Of a stretch of 64,000 nucleotides of DNA, positions 37,101 through 47,370 are shown piece by piece. How positions within the stretch are numbered: the stretch's first letter is position 1; each line of letters opens with the position of its first letter. The position numbers and the translations under genes were made by a program. The DNA comes from Lineus longissimus. Its lineage: Eukaryota > Nemertea > Pilidiophora > Heteronemertea > Lineidae. The notes below the pieces were generated by a model that had not been told where the DNA came from, made no database searches, and saw only the letters and a list, made by a program, of their open reading frames with translations. The DNA lies in NCBI RefSeq assembly GCF_910592395.1, contig NC_088313.1:10702937-10766936 (forward strand), given 5' to 3'.

Positions 37101-40100
37101 GATAGGATTGTCGTCGTTCGGCCCATATACGTTTACTAGCAATAGGCGGGTATTATGCACCGTCAACTCTAGAATTATGTATCTCCCTTCTTCATCTAGG
37201 CATTTATCGTGTAAGGTGTATTCAAATGAATTTTTGAACAGAATTCCAACTCCTCTACTATTGCTTTTATGATTAGCGAAGAAGGCTGTGTAGCCCCATT
37301 CCTCCGTCCATTTCTTGAAGTTTTCATTCGTCGAGTGGCTTTCTTGAATGAAGTTTATATCTTTTGCTTTTTGTTTGAGGTAGTTAAAGGCATCATGTCT
37401 TTTGGTTTTGTCCGCTAAGCCCCTAACATTACATGTTCTAAAGCAAAGGCTCATGTTGAGTGCGTGCGTGCAAGTGCTATTACAAAATGTCAATTACAAT
37501 ACAGTAGTGGTTGAAAAATAGGCGGCTTATTCCCTAAGCCTGGTCACCATCCAATTGTGGCAGAAAAGAAATAACTAGCCTGGTCAGCCCATTCATGACC
37601 AGTAATGATTAACTGAGACTCAAGTCTAGCCCTCTACTTGTACCAACATGGGTACCTGACAATAGCAAAAAGAAATGACCAAAGTGAAGACTGGCACCCT
37701 ATCTAAGTTCACAAACATGTACAAAAGCAATGGATTAGGGTGTGTACCAGTGAGCTTTAACAGCGCACAAGAAGTGGGCACACATGTACTATTTATGGGG
37801 GCCGTCTCAAAAATATACACTCATCTTGTAAAGGGTTTTCCCCGAGTCTAAATATTAGGATTAAATATTAACAATTTTTGGGGATTTACTTGTATCCATA
37901 TTGAAGTTTCTAGAAAGATCACACGTTGATATTGTCTTAACTTGTAATAGGATAGTCTTATGATACTATATGTGTCACTGTGTAATTTTATCACAATCTT
38001 AAAAACACCCACACAAAAGGGAAATTTAGTACAAATCTCTCAAGACACATTACATTATTTGTCCGTTTGTTAAGTATAACAGTTCACTCAGTCACAAACC
38101 TTAGATGTCGCACACAGTAATCCATATGTTCTAGGACTAAATGTCACACAATAGTCCATACATTATATAGGGGTTAGATGTCACACAAATAATCCATACG
38201 TTATATACGAAATATGTTTCGCATATTATCCAAGTTTCTTATATATAAGCGTCCTCCAGAATACAGATCACTTAATGTCACTGAATTCGTAATTCCACAT
38301 TGAAAAGATTGTAAGTTGCTTATTTCGTGAAGTCACATGTGAATGTGATGTATTTTGTTTTGTGCCTCTAGAGCGACAGGCGGTAGGAGAGCAAAAACAA
38401 AAACAATGTCTCACATTAGTCCATGTGTCGCATGTCGTTGTTTACTGCTTGATTATCTGTTTAAAGTCATCAAAAAGGTCTAGGGTGTGAATTTTCCCAT
38501 TTTCATCTTTTGCCCTGACTTTTCCATTGGTGAACCACACAGCCTCGAACAGCCCCGACTCCTCTGCTTGGCGCACCAAGGAAACGTTATCTCGAGTCAT
38601 GTCTTCTGCAATCGATATTCCGGACACCTTCAGCTGCTTCCTATTCGACAAAACAGAGTGCCTGAGCCCCCTGTCTTTGAACCGAATTATGATGGGCTTA
38701 TACTTTTGCGTCATGGACTTCCTGGATTTCGGCAGTCTGTGGGCAGCAGATACGTCAGTTTCCTTCTTATGATGTTACAAACTACCTGCTTTACGTCCTC
38801 GTCTTTCTCCTCCTTTACATTGAACATTCGAGCATTGTCCTTTCTTGAGTACTGGGCCTGTCTGTTGAGCTCCTTCTTTGTTTCTTTTGGGCTAATGTAT
38901 CCTTTACTTTTGTCTAACTCAGTTTCTAAAACTTTCACACGTGTGTCCAGTTCATTTATTTTTCCATTCATTTCTTCTATCACATTTTTATGCACGTATT
39001 TGTTCCTTAAACTCCTTGACACACGTTTCCATTTTGGAGTCAAAGTCTTTCAATGCTTTACCAGTACAAGAATCCTGAGACTCCTCCTCAAATTCACCAA
39101 GCAAATCCATTTTCACAGTCTCTAATTCCTCACCTTGAATTTTTGCAATTTTTTTCACCTGTGAGACGGTCCCTCCTGAACTTGATCCACCTGAACTTAG
39201 AGGGCGATCTCTTTTCTAGGTGAAAATTGAGTATAACCTTTCAACTGGTGTTTTACTTGTAGCCTGGTCTGATCCTGACATCCTTATGTATTCATTTACC
39301 AAGAATGGGCTGCCTAGCTGTTTGCAGAGTCTCTGACTTTCTACATTTTCTGGAGCTCTTGGGTCTGCTTACTACAGGTGGCGGCCATGTTTTTTATGCC
39401 ATCTTTATTTTTAGATCCACCCTCGAGGTCTTGGATAAGATACAAAGACACTCCGGCTTGGGTTAAAATTCTTTTAACCAAAGTTCACCAACAATGTAAT
39501 TTCAGTGGACTTTTTATCGCCAAAACTTACAAACTCACACTATGACATCATAGGCTCTATTGAATGGTTGAAAACGGACCGACATGGTGACAAACAAGTT
39601 GTCTCTAGCATCAGAGCTGCGTCATTCGTGAGGGCATGGAGGGCGACCATTGAACAACGACGATGACGTAGTTTGCCCTGTCACTTAGTGTCATGAAAGA
39701 CATCATGAGCCTGCGTGAGCCTGGGGCTTTTATCCCTTCAAATTTTTCCAAATTGTTAGCATGTGATAAATAGAATTAGAAAACAGAACACATGATTTTT
39801 TTGAATGTGAATTATCACACACTTATGGTTGTCTGGGCCCTGGGAAATTCACGACGCGAGTCCGCCTGGGCCTAACAATCATGTGTGTGATCTTTCAGCT
39901 AAAAAATTCATTCGTTGCGTTTTCTTATTCTTTTTCAGCTTTGTAGGCCCTTTATGCAGGGCCATTGTATCACCCTTATGGTATTTTTGGATGACTTAGG
40001 AGGATTTCTCCTGAGTTCATTAAAATGACCCCTTTTCGTAACTGGAACAGGCATGCTCTACCTTGACACCCCTGAGCAGGGGGCTCTACTGATCTATGGA

Positions 40101-42366
40101 TGGAGAAAAACCGTGGAGTAGCGAGTATTTATGACAGTTGACTGATTGGCTATAGACATGATAGAGTGACGATGAAAGATGGCGAGGTAGACTGAGCCCA
40201 TCACTGATATCTAAAGAGGGCATTGAAACATAAAAAATTGCAATGTTAGCATGAATGCCATGCAGAATTTCATTATCAGATTGCAGTTATGACTGGTTCT
40301 TCCTAACAACAAATCATGTTTACAGGCAGATGTGCAGGGTTCTGCCAGTGGTGGATGGCAGTGGACGGTCCCGTCCACCACTCAGGCAAAAAAGGTAGTT
40401 TCTAACCATGAAATTTGCAAAGAACTGAATGAAATGGCTTAATTTCCCTCAATTGACATGATATGATTGATGTGAGAAGAACCACCACTCAGATATTGAT
40501 AATCGTGGGCAGAACCCTGGATACGTGATAACATGTTCGTGAATTTTTTGAACTCACTGAACAGAGATGGTGTTCAAGGCTTACAATAACTTTTGTTTTG
40601 CTTGAGGATCAAATCTGCTAATCAATGCTGTGAATTGCAGTGCCAGTTCTTCAGTTTTCAAGTACATTCTCTGTTTGATTAGCAAAAATTTGCTTACCCA
40701 CATCAGAAATTTCTCTGAAATTTTGAGTCAGCAAATTGCGATTTGAATTACATGCACCTTATTTGAAGCCGTGGTGTTGAAAAAACATCATTGAATCATG
40801 TCCAGCCACTATTATCTGACAATTAGCGGAGTAACTTTCAACAAAATTTGATGGTCATCCGTGGGTGTGAAACATGCCCCAATGCAATGAAAAAGGTATG
40901 CACAGCATTGCTAGTATTTGGAATTACCAGTACCTGAATGGGAGGTTGGCTCTTCTCATGTCCTGAACGAGTAGACATCTTTTCCTGTACTGGACAGAAG
41001 TCTGTAAAATAAAAAAAGTCATCAATAATTATAAACAAATTTACCATTTATAAATTAAGATTTAGAGCATTATAGAATGTTGAAAAGATGTGTGATCACT
41101 CTCTTCTCCACACCTTCAGACCTCACTCTCAAAATCTCAATCCCTGCCAAACGCTATCTTGGTTTTCCACGTAACATCCTTGGAATGACACTGACAGACA
41201 GGCCTCAAAAAGCTACAGGAGAAGTGTATTCAATCAAGAGTACTGCAAACGAGGGGCCAGCCCTTAAGAACCCCCCCCCCCCCGACATGTTCGGCTTAGT
41301 GCGTACATGCATATTGCTATAGCCTGTACATCTCCAGAGTGCTAGTACATGTAGATTGTCTTCACTCGACGATATAGGCGTGTATGCGCATGACCGCGAA
41401 AATGATGACGTTCAACAGTTGATGACGCAAGGAGGATACCGCGGTGACGTCACATCACGTGATCCCGACCCATATTAGTGATCGCTATGGCCAATCAGAT
41501 TCAGTCTACTGACAGCACCAGTACTGAACACATCTCCACGTCTCACTGTCTGGTGCGCTTTTGTACACAAAAACACCAATAGACATGAAATATTGCAATA
41601 CCTAGTATGGATTCTTCCTGTGTAAAATAAAATTTACAGAGCAGATTAACTTCCACGAATAAAAAAGACGTTTGGCGTGGCAAAAGTGCGGAAATAATGT
41701 CTCCGCTAAAATACACTACGAAATACACTAGGCAATGGACTACGCAATATACAGTAGAGATGCAGTTGAGTTTGTTATTGTTTTGACTTAGAAGCCCGCC
41801 CATATCATAATATATTCATGTATTCATGAAGTATGAACTCATTTCTGTCCCATACAACTCTAAGAACAGTCAATTTCTCCTAAAATCATCACCGAAACCG
41901 CGATATCCGCAGGAAGATTTCGTTCTAGTGTCCGAAAATGCATGATCTTACAGGGGCGCTAACTCGACAAATAGAGGGGATCTATGGGGATCTATGCGAG
42001 TTTTAGGTATTACAGGTCTCGAACTTGTAAAATCTGTAAACATGCCTCCAAATCCCATTATGATAATGAAGAGATTGCCCCATATCTGGGAGACTGTTTT
42101 GAAAGCCGTGACGTCACCGCGGTATCCTCCTTGGTTGATGACGCATCACGTCAGCTTTAGCAAAACTCGTGTATACCTATAGTGATATTCCATATGACGT
42201 CATCCTCCATAATGGCCGCCAACAGAACATGTGACGCATGTCACAACCCATGAGTCATCACGCACTGACGCCACAAACCTGAGGACGGCATTGCCAAGCA
42301 ATGCCAAGGAGCAGGCATTGGCTCCATGACAATCTCGTCATCATCCGGGCGTCTTTCCTCCAACAT
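26825..42366 (-). CDS. Unrecognised multi-exon gene (5' part, six exons)
   Basis: Coding exons on the minus strand: 42366-42279, 41001-40934, 28397-28307, 28038-27946, 27126-26923 and 26875-26825. Every junction has AG/GT borders and the phases agree (1, 0, 1, 1, 1), giving 198 uninterrupted codons. The start ATG at 42366 has G at -3. The N-terminus is acidic (MLEERRPDDDEIVMEP), then comes a proline patch (LVPPPPSNCREL), a Ser/Glu-rich part (SLLQESEESLVESG) and a hydrophobic region (YPYVSQGVFYMMAVHNK and PAFQLVYIGRLHA). No signal peptide is seen and I do not recognise the family. The last exon either splices at a weak donor (A|GTAAAA) or reads three more codons to a stop at 26814. Intron 2 is 12.5 kb and full of transposable elements. 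An alternative start is Met 9 of exon 2. Confidence 0.5.
26923..27126 (-). CDS. Exon 5 of the minus-strand gene
   Basis: 204 nt, the longest exon. Acceptor ACTCCCTATTTCAG and donor GAAG|GTGAGT are both close to consensus. It reads 68 codons, including LVQLERLLAELGSYPYVSQG and CDRDIIRFVESGSFLGFF. This is the best part to use for a family search. Confidence 0.6.
27508..27575. repeat. Small foldback/MITE in intron 4
   Basis: Arms of about 27 bp (left 27508-27534, beginning AGCCATTATGGCAGCGG; right 27547-27574) are complementary with one extra base and surround a 12-nt loop. It is intronic to the minus-strand gene. Confidence 0.7.
27946..28038 (-). CDS. Exon 4 of the minus-strand gene
   Basis: 93 nt; acceptor TTTCTATTTCTAAAAG, donor TCAG|GTGAGT. 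It reads DFPPMFRTSLSSACSLLQES and then EESLVESGMAS, rich in Ser and Glu. It is phase 1 at both ends, so it could be skipped without changing frame. Confidence 0.55.
28307..28397 (-). CDS. Exon 3 of the minus-strand gene
   Basis: 91 nt; acceptor ATTCATTTTCAG, donor CCAG|GTATGT. It reads LVPPPPSNCRELCSTVAP, RRRHDYAVDIEP, plus one base. Confidence 0.5.
28938..31290 (-). pseudogene. LINE B ORF2 C-terminal part, interrupted
   Basis: The pieces are, in order: SFIWGNTDKIKRTVMYNKL to EKPSFFEHLNP (31290-31020), WKDVFWAWYELKF (from about 29874), a frame change near 29585, and then the end (29580-28938) with CSFCTIYTETIEHLFWDC. The last is the CX2CX8HX4C zinc-binding knuckle found near the C-terminus of many LINE ORF2 proteins. 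Removing the HINE-type insertion rejoins ...FEHLNP to WKDVFW... in frame. The reverse transcriptase domain is absent. Confidence 0.8.
29876..31018 (-). mobile_element. HINE-type element, copy 3 (complete, in LINE B)
   Basis: 1143 bp, ends as in copy 2: ATGGCC/GGCCAT hairpin and AATGAA at the left; AGCTCACCTC/GAGGTGAGCT arms at 30989-31014 at the right. It has GCCCCCTGGTGG at 30476 and 30777, TGACCTCTGTGACCTTG at 30330 and 30631, and a long (GAC)n at 30905-30972. The left flank ...TTTCCA and right flank AGGGTTC rejoin into the LINE frame, so no target duplication beyond one or two ambiguous bases is needed. Confidence 0.85.
31291..31877. mobile_element. Non-autonomous TIR element, about 0.59 kb
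   Basis: The ends are inverted: CCTAACAGCAAATTGCAGAC at the left, continuing through ATATCCCTGGTG and AGTATTTTGTCAT, with the complement at about 31826-31877 with small indels. No transposase and no clear target duplication. It abuts the start of LINE B. Confidence 0.65.
31878..32730. other. Intronic spacer, no gene seen
   Basis: Lies within intron 2 of the minus-strand gene. Open frames are short and none is protein-like. Confidence 0.4.
32731..34144 (-). mobile_element. HINE-type element with four ~304-bp internal units
   Basis: The 3' end at the left is AATGAAACGGCCAGGGGCCA; the 5' end at the right has (GAC)n (34065-34101) and GGTGAGCCAAAAA. Four internal units of about 304 bp start near GAAACGTGCCA (33138, 33443, 33747, 34046). 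Each holds TGACCTCTGTGACCTTG or a variant (33183, 33487, 33789) and GCCCCCTGGTGG or a variant (33633, 33935). It is more diverged than the 1.1-kb family. Confidence 0.7.
34145..34855. other. Intronic spacer, no gene seen
   Basis: Single-copy sequence between the HINE-type element and LINE A, with nothing recognisable. Confidence 0.35.
34856..34889. repeat. Short hairpin at the broken 3' end of LINE A
   Basis: Arms AGACCATATCCAC and GTGGATATGGTCT surround the 6-nt loop GGAGTT. The arm start AGACCATATCC also lies inside the terminal repeats of the TIR element at 31291-31877. It sits exactly where the LINE A frame stops matching LINE proteins. Confidence 0.7.
34887..37454 (-). pseudogene. LINE A ORF2: APE endonuclease and reverse transcriptase
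   Basis: It starts at ATG 37454 (MSLCFRTCNVRGLADK). Endonuclease motifs in order: FIQESHST (catalytic Glu), WGGDYNVV (Asp/Asn), SRLDYFLVS, KSDHAAV. One in-frame TAA (36990-36992) follows the WGGDYN region. Reverse transcriptase motifs follow: NTSPGADGLTAEFYKFFW, FLKNRTIGQ, LLIDYEKAFDSV (motif A Asp), GVRQGDPLSPYLF (motif B) and LYADDTCLIL (YADD, motif C). The frame ends at 34887 after ENILKELQNACFH, where FIWGN would be expected, so the C-terminal zinc region is lost. It would copy RNA by target-primed reverse transcription if whole; here it is dead but recent. Confidence 0.92.
34889..39281 (-). mobile_element. LINE A (L1/Tx1-like), 3'-truncated
   Basis: A nearly full two-ORF retrotransposon on the minus strand inside intron 2 of the host gene, same orientation as the gene. 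ORF1 is broken; ORF2 is open except for one stop codon, but lacks its C-terminal part. The 5' end lies beyond the ORF1 ATG at 39281; no exact border or target duplication is visible. Confidence 0.85.
38442..39281 (-). pseudogene. LINE A ORF1 (coiled-coil, L1 ORF1-like), broken
   Basis: It begins MSGSDQATSKTPVERLYS and soon meets a TAG, then a Ser/Gly stretch (PLSSGGSSSGGTVSQ). An acidic part and a predicted coiled coil (MNGKINELDTRVKVLETELD) follow, then YSRKDNARMFNVKEE, which resembles the RRM start of L1-type ORF1 proteins, and the C-terminal domain ending TLDLFDDFKQIIKQ at 38442. Frame changes occur near 38990 and 38713. In L1-like elements this protein binds the element RNA; I infer the same from the layout. 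Confidence 0.75.
39282..40933. other. Rest of intron 2, no gene seen
   Basis: It probably includes the LINE A 5' untranslated region next to 39281. A short hairpin (GGACGGTCCCGTCC) lies near 40355. Nothing else is recognisable. Confidence 0.35.
40934..41001 (-). CDS. Exon 2 of the minus-strand gene
   Basis: 68 nt. The acceptor TTTTTTTATTTTACAG is strong and the donor is CAG|GTACTG. With the carried base it encodes 23 codons, DFCPVQEKMSTRSGHEKS and then QPPIQ, ending in phase 0. Confidence 0.5.
41428..42133. repeat. Inverted repeat, perfect 26-bp arms, in intron 1
   Basis: The left arm at 41428-41453 includes GGAGGATACCGCGGTGACG; the right arm at 42108-42133 is its exact complement. Weaker similarity continues outward (GATGACGC, GTGTAT), suggesting a TIR element of about 0.8 kb (roughly 41360-42180). 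The arms contain a CRE-like GTGACGTCAC palindrome. Confidence 0.65.
42279..42366 (-). CDS. Exon 1 of the minus-strand gene
   Basis: 88 nt; ATG in GCGGCCATG context; 29 codons plus one base; donor TCAG|GTTTGT. It ends in phase 1, which matches exon 2. Confidence 0.4.
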
Positions 42367-42466
42367 GGCCGCCGAATCTAGGAACAATGGCCGTGGGGAC
42401 TATAAGCATGATAAGGGCTTAGGCCTACCCTAGGCCTAGAGGGACAATAGACCAATTCACACATGC

Positions 42467-42476
42467 CCATATAAGG
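42467..42476. promoter_or_regulatory. CArG box upstream of the minus-strand gene
   Basis: CCATATAAGG fits the SRF consensus CC(A/T)6GG exactly. It lies about 100 bp upstream of the proposed ATG at 42366. Promoter use is inferred from position only. Confidence 0.25.
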
Positions 42477-42643
42477 CTTTATTTTGGCTAGCAAGCGCAC
42501 ATGGTGGTCTAAGAATAGGCCCGAACAATGGGCCGAACAAAAGACATGATGACGTAGATAGCCACAACAAACTTGGTGTGAAGCCGTCTATAGGCCAGGG
42601 ACGACAATCAGAGAGGAAGGCCTATACCGGGTACACCAACACA

Positions 42644-43603
42644 GGGCTTACTGGACTTTGCGCAATATTTCGCCAAAAAAGTATTCTACGCAACGGTCCC
42701 TAGGTGACTTTTCCTATTCATAATACACAGCCTGTCCATCCTAGATCGTGGTTACATGGGGAGTAATCGTTGTAAAATTAGGCCAAACGCAAAGACAGTT
42801 AACCCGGGTACCACTATGTTTACGATGCGAACAAGCCGTGTAAGTCATTATCAGCATTTTTTTCATTGAACAATTGCGGGTACAGCGTCACAGGGAGCAG
42901 CATTGAACGGTAAACAGGTTCACATCATATTCAGACAACGGCTTGTAACGGCCATACAGGAAACGATTCATATCAACAAAACTACGGGCCGTATCGTCTG
43001 TTTCATGTTGTTTTGCATTACGCCCCCTGGTGCCAAACAAAGAATAATTTTGAAACGAAATTTGGTGTGAATTTGTAAACAAAGTTTTAAGTCCAGACCT
43101 CAAGCGGTTACGGGTACACACTACATTTATTATCAAATTGCTAATGCATTAAAAAGTTGAACTGGTCAAGTTTAGCGCCCCATAAATTTTTCCCAGACAT
43201 GCCGATGAAAATCAATTTCCGGCAGATAATACAGCCCGGGGTTAGATCTTCAAACCATAGAAATTTTGTTGTGGGCTGACTGTGATAATTACCAGGTTGG
43301 GGGTCTGAACTTTTGGGGGTCATTTTCGACCATTTGTGACCGGTGAATCGACTTTTCAGCCAACGAGGGGTTAATTTGGCCATTGGGACCACAAAACTTA
43401 GGCTCCTAAACTGAAACGTCGTCATCGTTTTCTTCTAATGGAAAGGAAATTCATGATTTTGATTTAACACGTATTCATAATGGAAAACACATCCATACTG
43501 GTGACTGACACCATGTATCGAACTTGACGTACCGGGGTAAAACGTAATGGTCGCTCCCCCCATTTCGCTCGTTTCGTTTCGTTGCGCAAAGTCCAGTAAG
43601 CCC
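42644..43603. mobile_element. hAT-like non-autonomous TIR element
   Basis: The termini GGGCTTACTGGACTTTGCGC and its complement form 22-bp inverted repeats. The flanks repeat CCAACACA (42636-42643 and 43603-43610, one base ambiguous), a 7-8 bp duplication as made by hAT transposases. No transposase is present. It contains a diverged GCCCCCTGGTGCC block near 43022 followed by AAACAAAGAAT, as in the HINE-type units, so it may carry a HINE fragment. Confidence 0.75.
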
Positions 43604-43638
43604 CAACACAGTGCCTCTCATCTCACCCTGACCTAGAC

Positions 43639-43723
43639 CATGGAGGTATAAATATTAATATAAGTATAATATATATAATATATATAAGTATAAATATATA
43701 AATATCTTATTTATACCTCCATG
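43639..43723. mobile_element. 85-bp palindromic MITE
   Basis: It begins CATGGAGGTATAAAT and ends with the complement, with an AT-only centre. CCTAGAC stands on both sides (43632-43638 and 43724-43730), a 7-8 bp target duplication. Confidence 0.7.
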
Positions 43724-43749
43724 CCTAGACCCTAACCAAATGATGAGAA

Positions 43750-44160
43750 AGCCTACACCCCCCCCCCCCCCGGCCCAAGGTGGTCCAAGGTCATGAGTGT
43801 GCCCCCCCCTGGCCCGGGCCCTGGCCCGGGCCCGAGCCCTGCCCCATTCGGATGCTCTCATTCATCCTCGATCATGTTCTGAATCAATTTTCATGAAATT
43901 CGGAATAGGCAGAGGCCTACCTTGGACCTTGGACTGGGACCTTATTAACTTGAAGTGCAGCAGGGTGGGTCTTTCTCGGCACTTTCAGTTCCGATCCATG
44001 GTACGTACAACACAGTGCATATGCAGTGTAAGCGCGCCCTGTGAACCAGCGAGCGCAGCGAGCTGAGTAACAAGTGCCATGATTGGCTCCGCCGGATTTT
44101 TAAAGAAAGACAGCTTATGATTGGAGCTAATATCCTGAGGTATATACATGGTGAACCACA
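43750..44160. other. Spacer with poly-C and GGCCCGGGCC-rich stretch
   Basis: A poly-C tract lies at about 43757 and a run of GGCCCGGGCC palindromes at 43810-43845. No gene. Confidence 0.4.
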
Positions 44161-45188
44161 GGCCCCTGAATGCTAATTAGCGGGTGCTAGGAAATAATAT
44201 GTAAAGAGCAATCTCTAGTGAACTCACACAACTGTTTGACATGGGGGAGCCCCCCAAACCCCCGTCCTTCTGACATATATAGCCAGTACATTGGGGGATG
44301 AGTCCCCCAAACCCCCTCCCCCGTTCTCTGAAAGTGACAGGTTTTAGTCAGTACATTGGGGGGAAGGCCCCCCCCAACCCCCCCCCCCATTGGACTCTAA
44401 AAATAGAATTCCTTGGAGACGCTGAACAATAGGGCCCCATAAAGAAATAGTCCCCGCCCCGGTAGCTGTCTCATATCTGCTGGAAGAAGCAGCTATTTGT
44501 GGTGAAATAATAATTGAATGCATGTCATGACACCCAGGAGCTTTTTCTCATTTCTGAAACAGTTGCATGGTTGGAATGAATTTCCAAATCAGTCCGTCAA
44601 ATCTCTATCCAAATGGAACATTATGACCACTCTATATTTGTGCAGTAGTGTTAAAACTGACTTTTTTGAAGTAAAGTACGTAAATCGAGAAGAAGAGGAC
44701 GTTTACTTCGTCTGCAATGAAATGTCACAACTGTCCGCCGACGTTGTTGTCCTGTATGTTCTAGCAGACGATTTTTAGATACATGATGTCCCACACCCGC
44801 ACTTCAGGACAGTGGCGCCGGTGTGAATAAATCTACTTGCGTGAATGGTCAATGGCTCATGACGTCATGAAATAATTGCGTCACGAGGAAGGAAACAATG
44901 GTTGCGGTGCGTCGTGAAAGCAGGATCAGCAAGCGCGGCCCGTATGGAATGCGACAAACTGTACCGGAACCAGAATTGTCATGGGTCTGCACAAATTTTT
45001 TCAGATTCGATGGACATGATGAATATATGAATTTTGTTTACACTTATACACACACATACGTAACCATTACACTCACTACGTTGTGTGAGTTAATATATAG
45101 GAATTTTTTAACTCCCTATATTATTTCCTAGCTTATCCCATTGTTTAGCCCGATAATCCCGCTAATTAGCATTCAGCTTCAGGGGCCT
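44161..45188. mobile_element. Inverted-repeat-bounded element with an unassigned open frame
   Basis: The left end, GGCCCCTGAATGCTAATTAG then CGGG and CTAGGAAATAATAT, is repeated inverted at 45117-45188 with an internal gap. The inverted end appears a third time at about 47590-47678, so the full unit may reach 47678. Inside is an 86-codon plus-strand frame at 44518-44778 (KTDFFEVKYVNREEEDVYFV) that looks protein-like but matches nothing I know. It also holds three G-run/C-run hairpins (44243, 44293, 44358). Confidence 0.5.
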
Positions 45189-45215
45189 ATGATCAAACGA
45201 TGCCGACAATGTTGT

Positions 45216-47370
45216 TAATATGTAAAGTCAAGGACTTAGTGAGCCCCCCTTTAGGTCGGGGGAGCTCCCCCGAACCCCCCTACGAGCATATGTTAAGTGC
45301 AAGCTCTAACAACTACAGCTGTTACAATGGGGGGACACCCCCCAAACCCCCCTCCGTCGACATAGGTTTTCACCAGTGCGTTGGGGGGAAGCTCCCCCAA
45401 ACCCCCCCCCCCCGGTGGACAGTCAACTAGCCCTTCTGTGTCATACTGCTGAAGGGGGGGGGTGCGATGGGACCATCCATATAGTTCCTTCCGACACATT
45501 TTTGTTTTGGTAATGTAATACATTGTGATTGTCCTTATTCACGGGAATCGGGCGTTTCCAGTGATATACGACACTTATTAAATGGATTGTCCTCATGCAT
45601 TCACTTTGGAAACGCATTTTAAAATAGATGTTACGTCCTGTTAATGGGGCACGTCATCAACGCGTACATTTGGGAAAAACTCCCTAACGAGACCGGAGCA
45701 GACGGCTGAAAGTAGTTTATTTATTGGCCGCTAGGGTGCAGAATGTCGCTCATCCGAATTTTTCACGCAACTTTTGCTAAATAGAGCTAGTTCTAGTTTG
45801 TAATTCATTTTGATACTTCAGATTTGGGTAGTAGACTAAAATAACTTAGTCGTCAGTGTGGTTTTAAGCAGGAAAAACGTATTTGTTTTTCTTAAAGTGT
45901 CTTTTTTGGACGGGTGTGTGCGATTGTTTTGTTTTTATGTCACGTGACCTCGACCATGTCGACACAAAATTGAAATAAACCACCCTTTTCTGTCATTATT
46001 TAGGACGGATATTTCTCTAATAAAAATATTAATATAATTGGCCAATTTCTTAGGCATATGATGTAGCGAATTCCCATGAAGATTTAAATTTAATTTAACT
46101 TAATTTCAACCAATGGGATAGCAACCACCACCGGAAGATCGCGGAGAAATCGGTAAACTCAACGGAGTTAATTCAGAAAAATACCAAAAAAATTGTTTGT
46201 AGGATATACAATAGTTACTCTCTTTATTTCTAATCATTCATTATATACTCCCGCACACACGTGTATCTTAAGAGCCCCTCCTAAGAGGGGGGCTTAATAT
46301 GTAAAGTCAAGAACTTAGTGAGCCCCCCTTTAGGTCGGGGGAGCTCCCCCGAACCCCCCTACGAGCATATGTTAAGTGCAAGCTCTAACAACTACAGCTG
46401 TTACAATGGGGGGACACCCCCCAAACCCCCCTCCGTCGACATAGGTTTTTACCAGTGCGTTGGGGGGAAGCTCCCCCCAAACCCCCCCGGTGGACAGTCA
46501 ACTAGCCCTTCTGTGTCATACTGCTGGAGGGGGGGTGCGATGGGACCATCCATATAGTTCCTTCCGACACATTTTTGTTTTGGTAATGTAATACATTGTG
46601 ATTGACCTTATTCACGGGAATCGGGCGTTTCCAGTGATATACGACACAAATGGGTTGTCCTCATGCATTCACTTTCGAAACGCATTTTAAAATAGATGTT
46701 ACGTCCTGTTAATGGGGCACGTCATCATCGCGTACATTTGGGAAAAACTCCCTAACGAGACCGGAGCAGACGGCTGAAAGTAGTTTATTTATTGGCCGCT
46801 AGGGTACAGAATGTACGTCGCTCACCCGAATTTTTCACGCAACTATAGCTAAATAGAGCTAGTTCTAGTTTGTGATTCAATTTGATACTTCAGATTTGGG
46901 CAGTAGACCAATATAACTTAGTCGTCAGTGTGGTTTTAAGCTGGAAAAACGTATTTGTTTTTCTTAAAGTGCCTTTTTTGGACGGGTGTGTGCGATTGTT
47001 TTGTTTTTATGTCACGTGACCTCGATAATGTCGACACAAAATTGAAATAAACCACCATTTTCTGTCATTATTTAGGACGGATATTTCTCTGATAAAAATA
47101 TTAATATAATTGGCCAATTTCTTAGGCATATGATGTAGCGAATTCCCATGAAGATTTAAATAAATTTCAACCAATGGGATAGCAACCACCACCGGAAGAT
47201 CGCGGAGAAATCGGTAAACTCAACGGAGTTAATTCAGAAAAATACCAAAAAAAATTGTTTGTAGGATATACAATATTTACTCTCTTTATTTCTCATCAAA
47301 TCAGTATATACTCCCACACACACGTGTATCTTAAGAGCCCCTCCTAAAGGGGGGCTTAATATACTCCCGC
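45216..47370. repeat. Tandem duplication, period 1079 bp, two copies
   Basis: Copy 1 is 45216-46294 and copy 2 begins at 46295, at TAATATGTAAAGTCAA in each. The copies differ by scattered substitutions and small indels. Each starts with three G-run/C-run hairpins. The end segment CACACACGTGTATCTTAA plus AGAGGGGGGCTTAATAT is present a third time at 47360-47415. No gene is seen inside. Confidence 0.9.

Noticed and set aside
43655-43861. Arg-Ala repeat peptide on the minus strand
   Set aside because: Comes from GGCCCGGGCC repeats and an AT palindrome; no start context.
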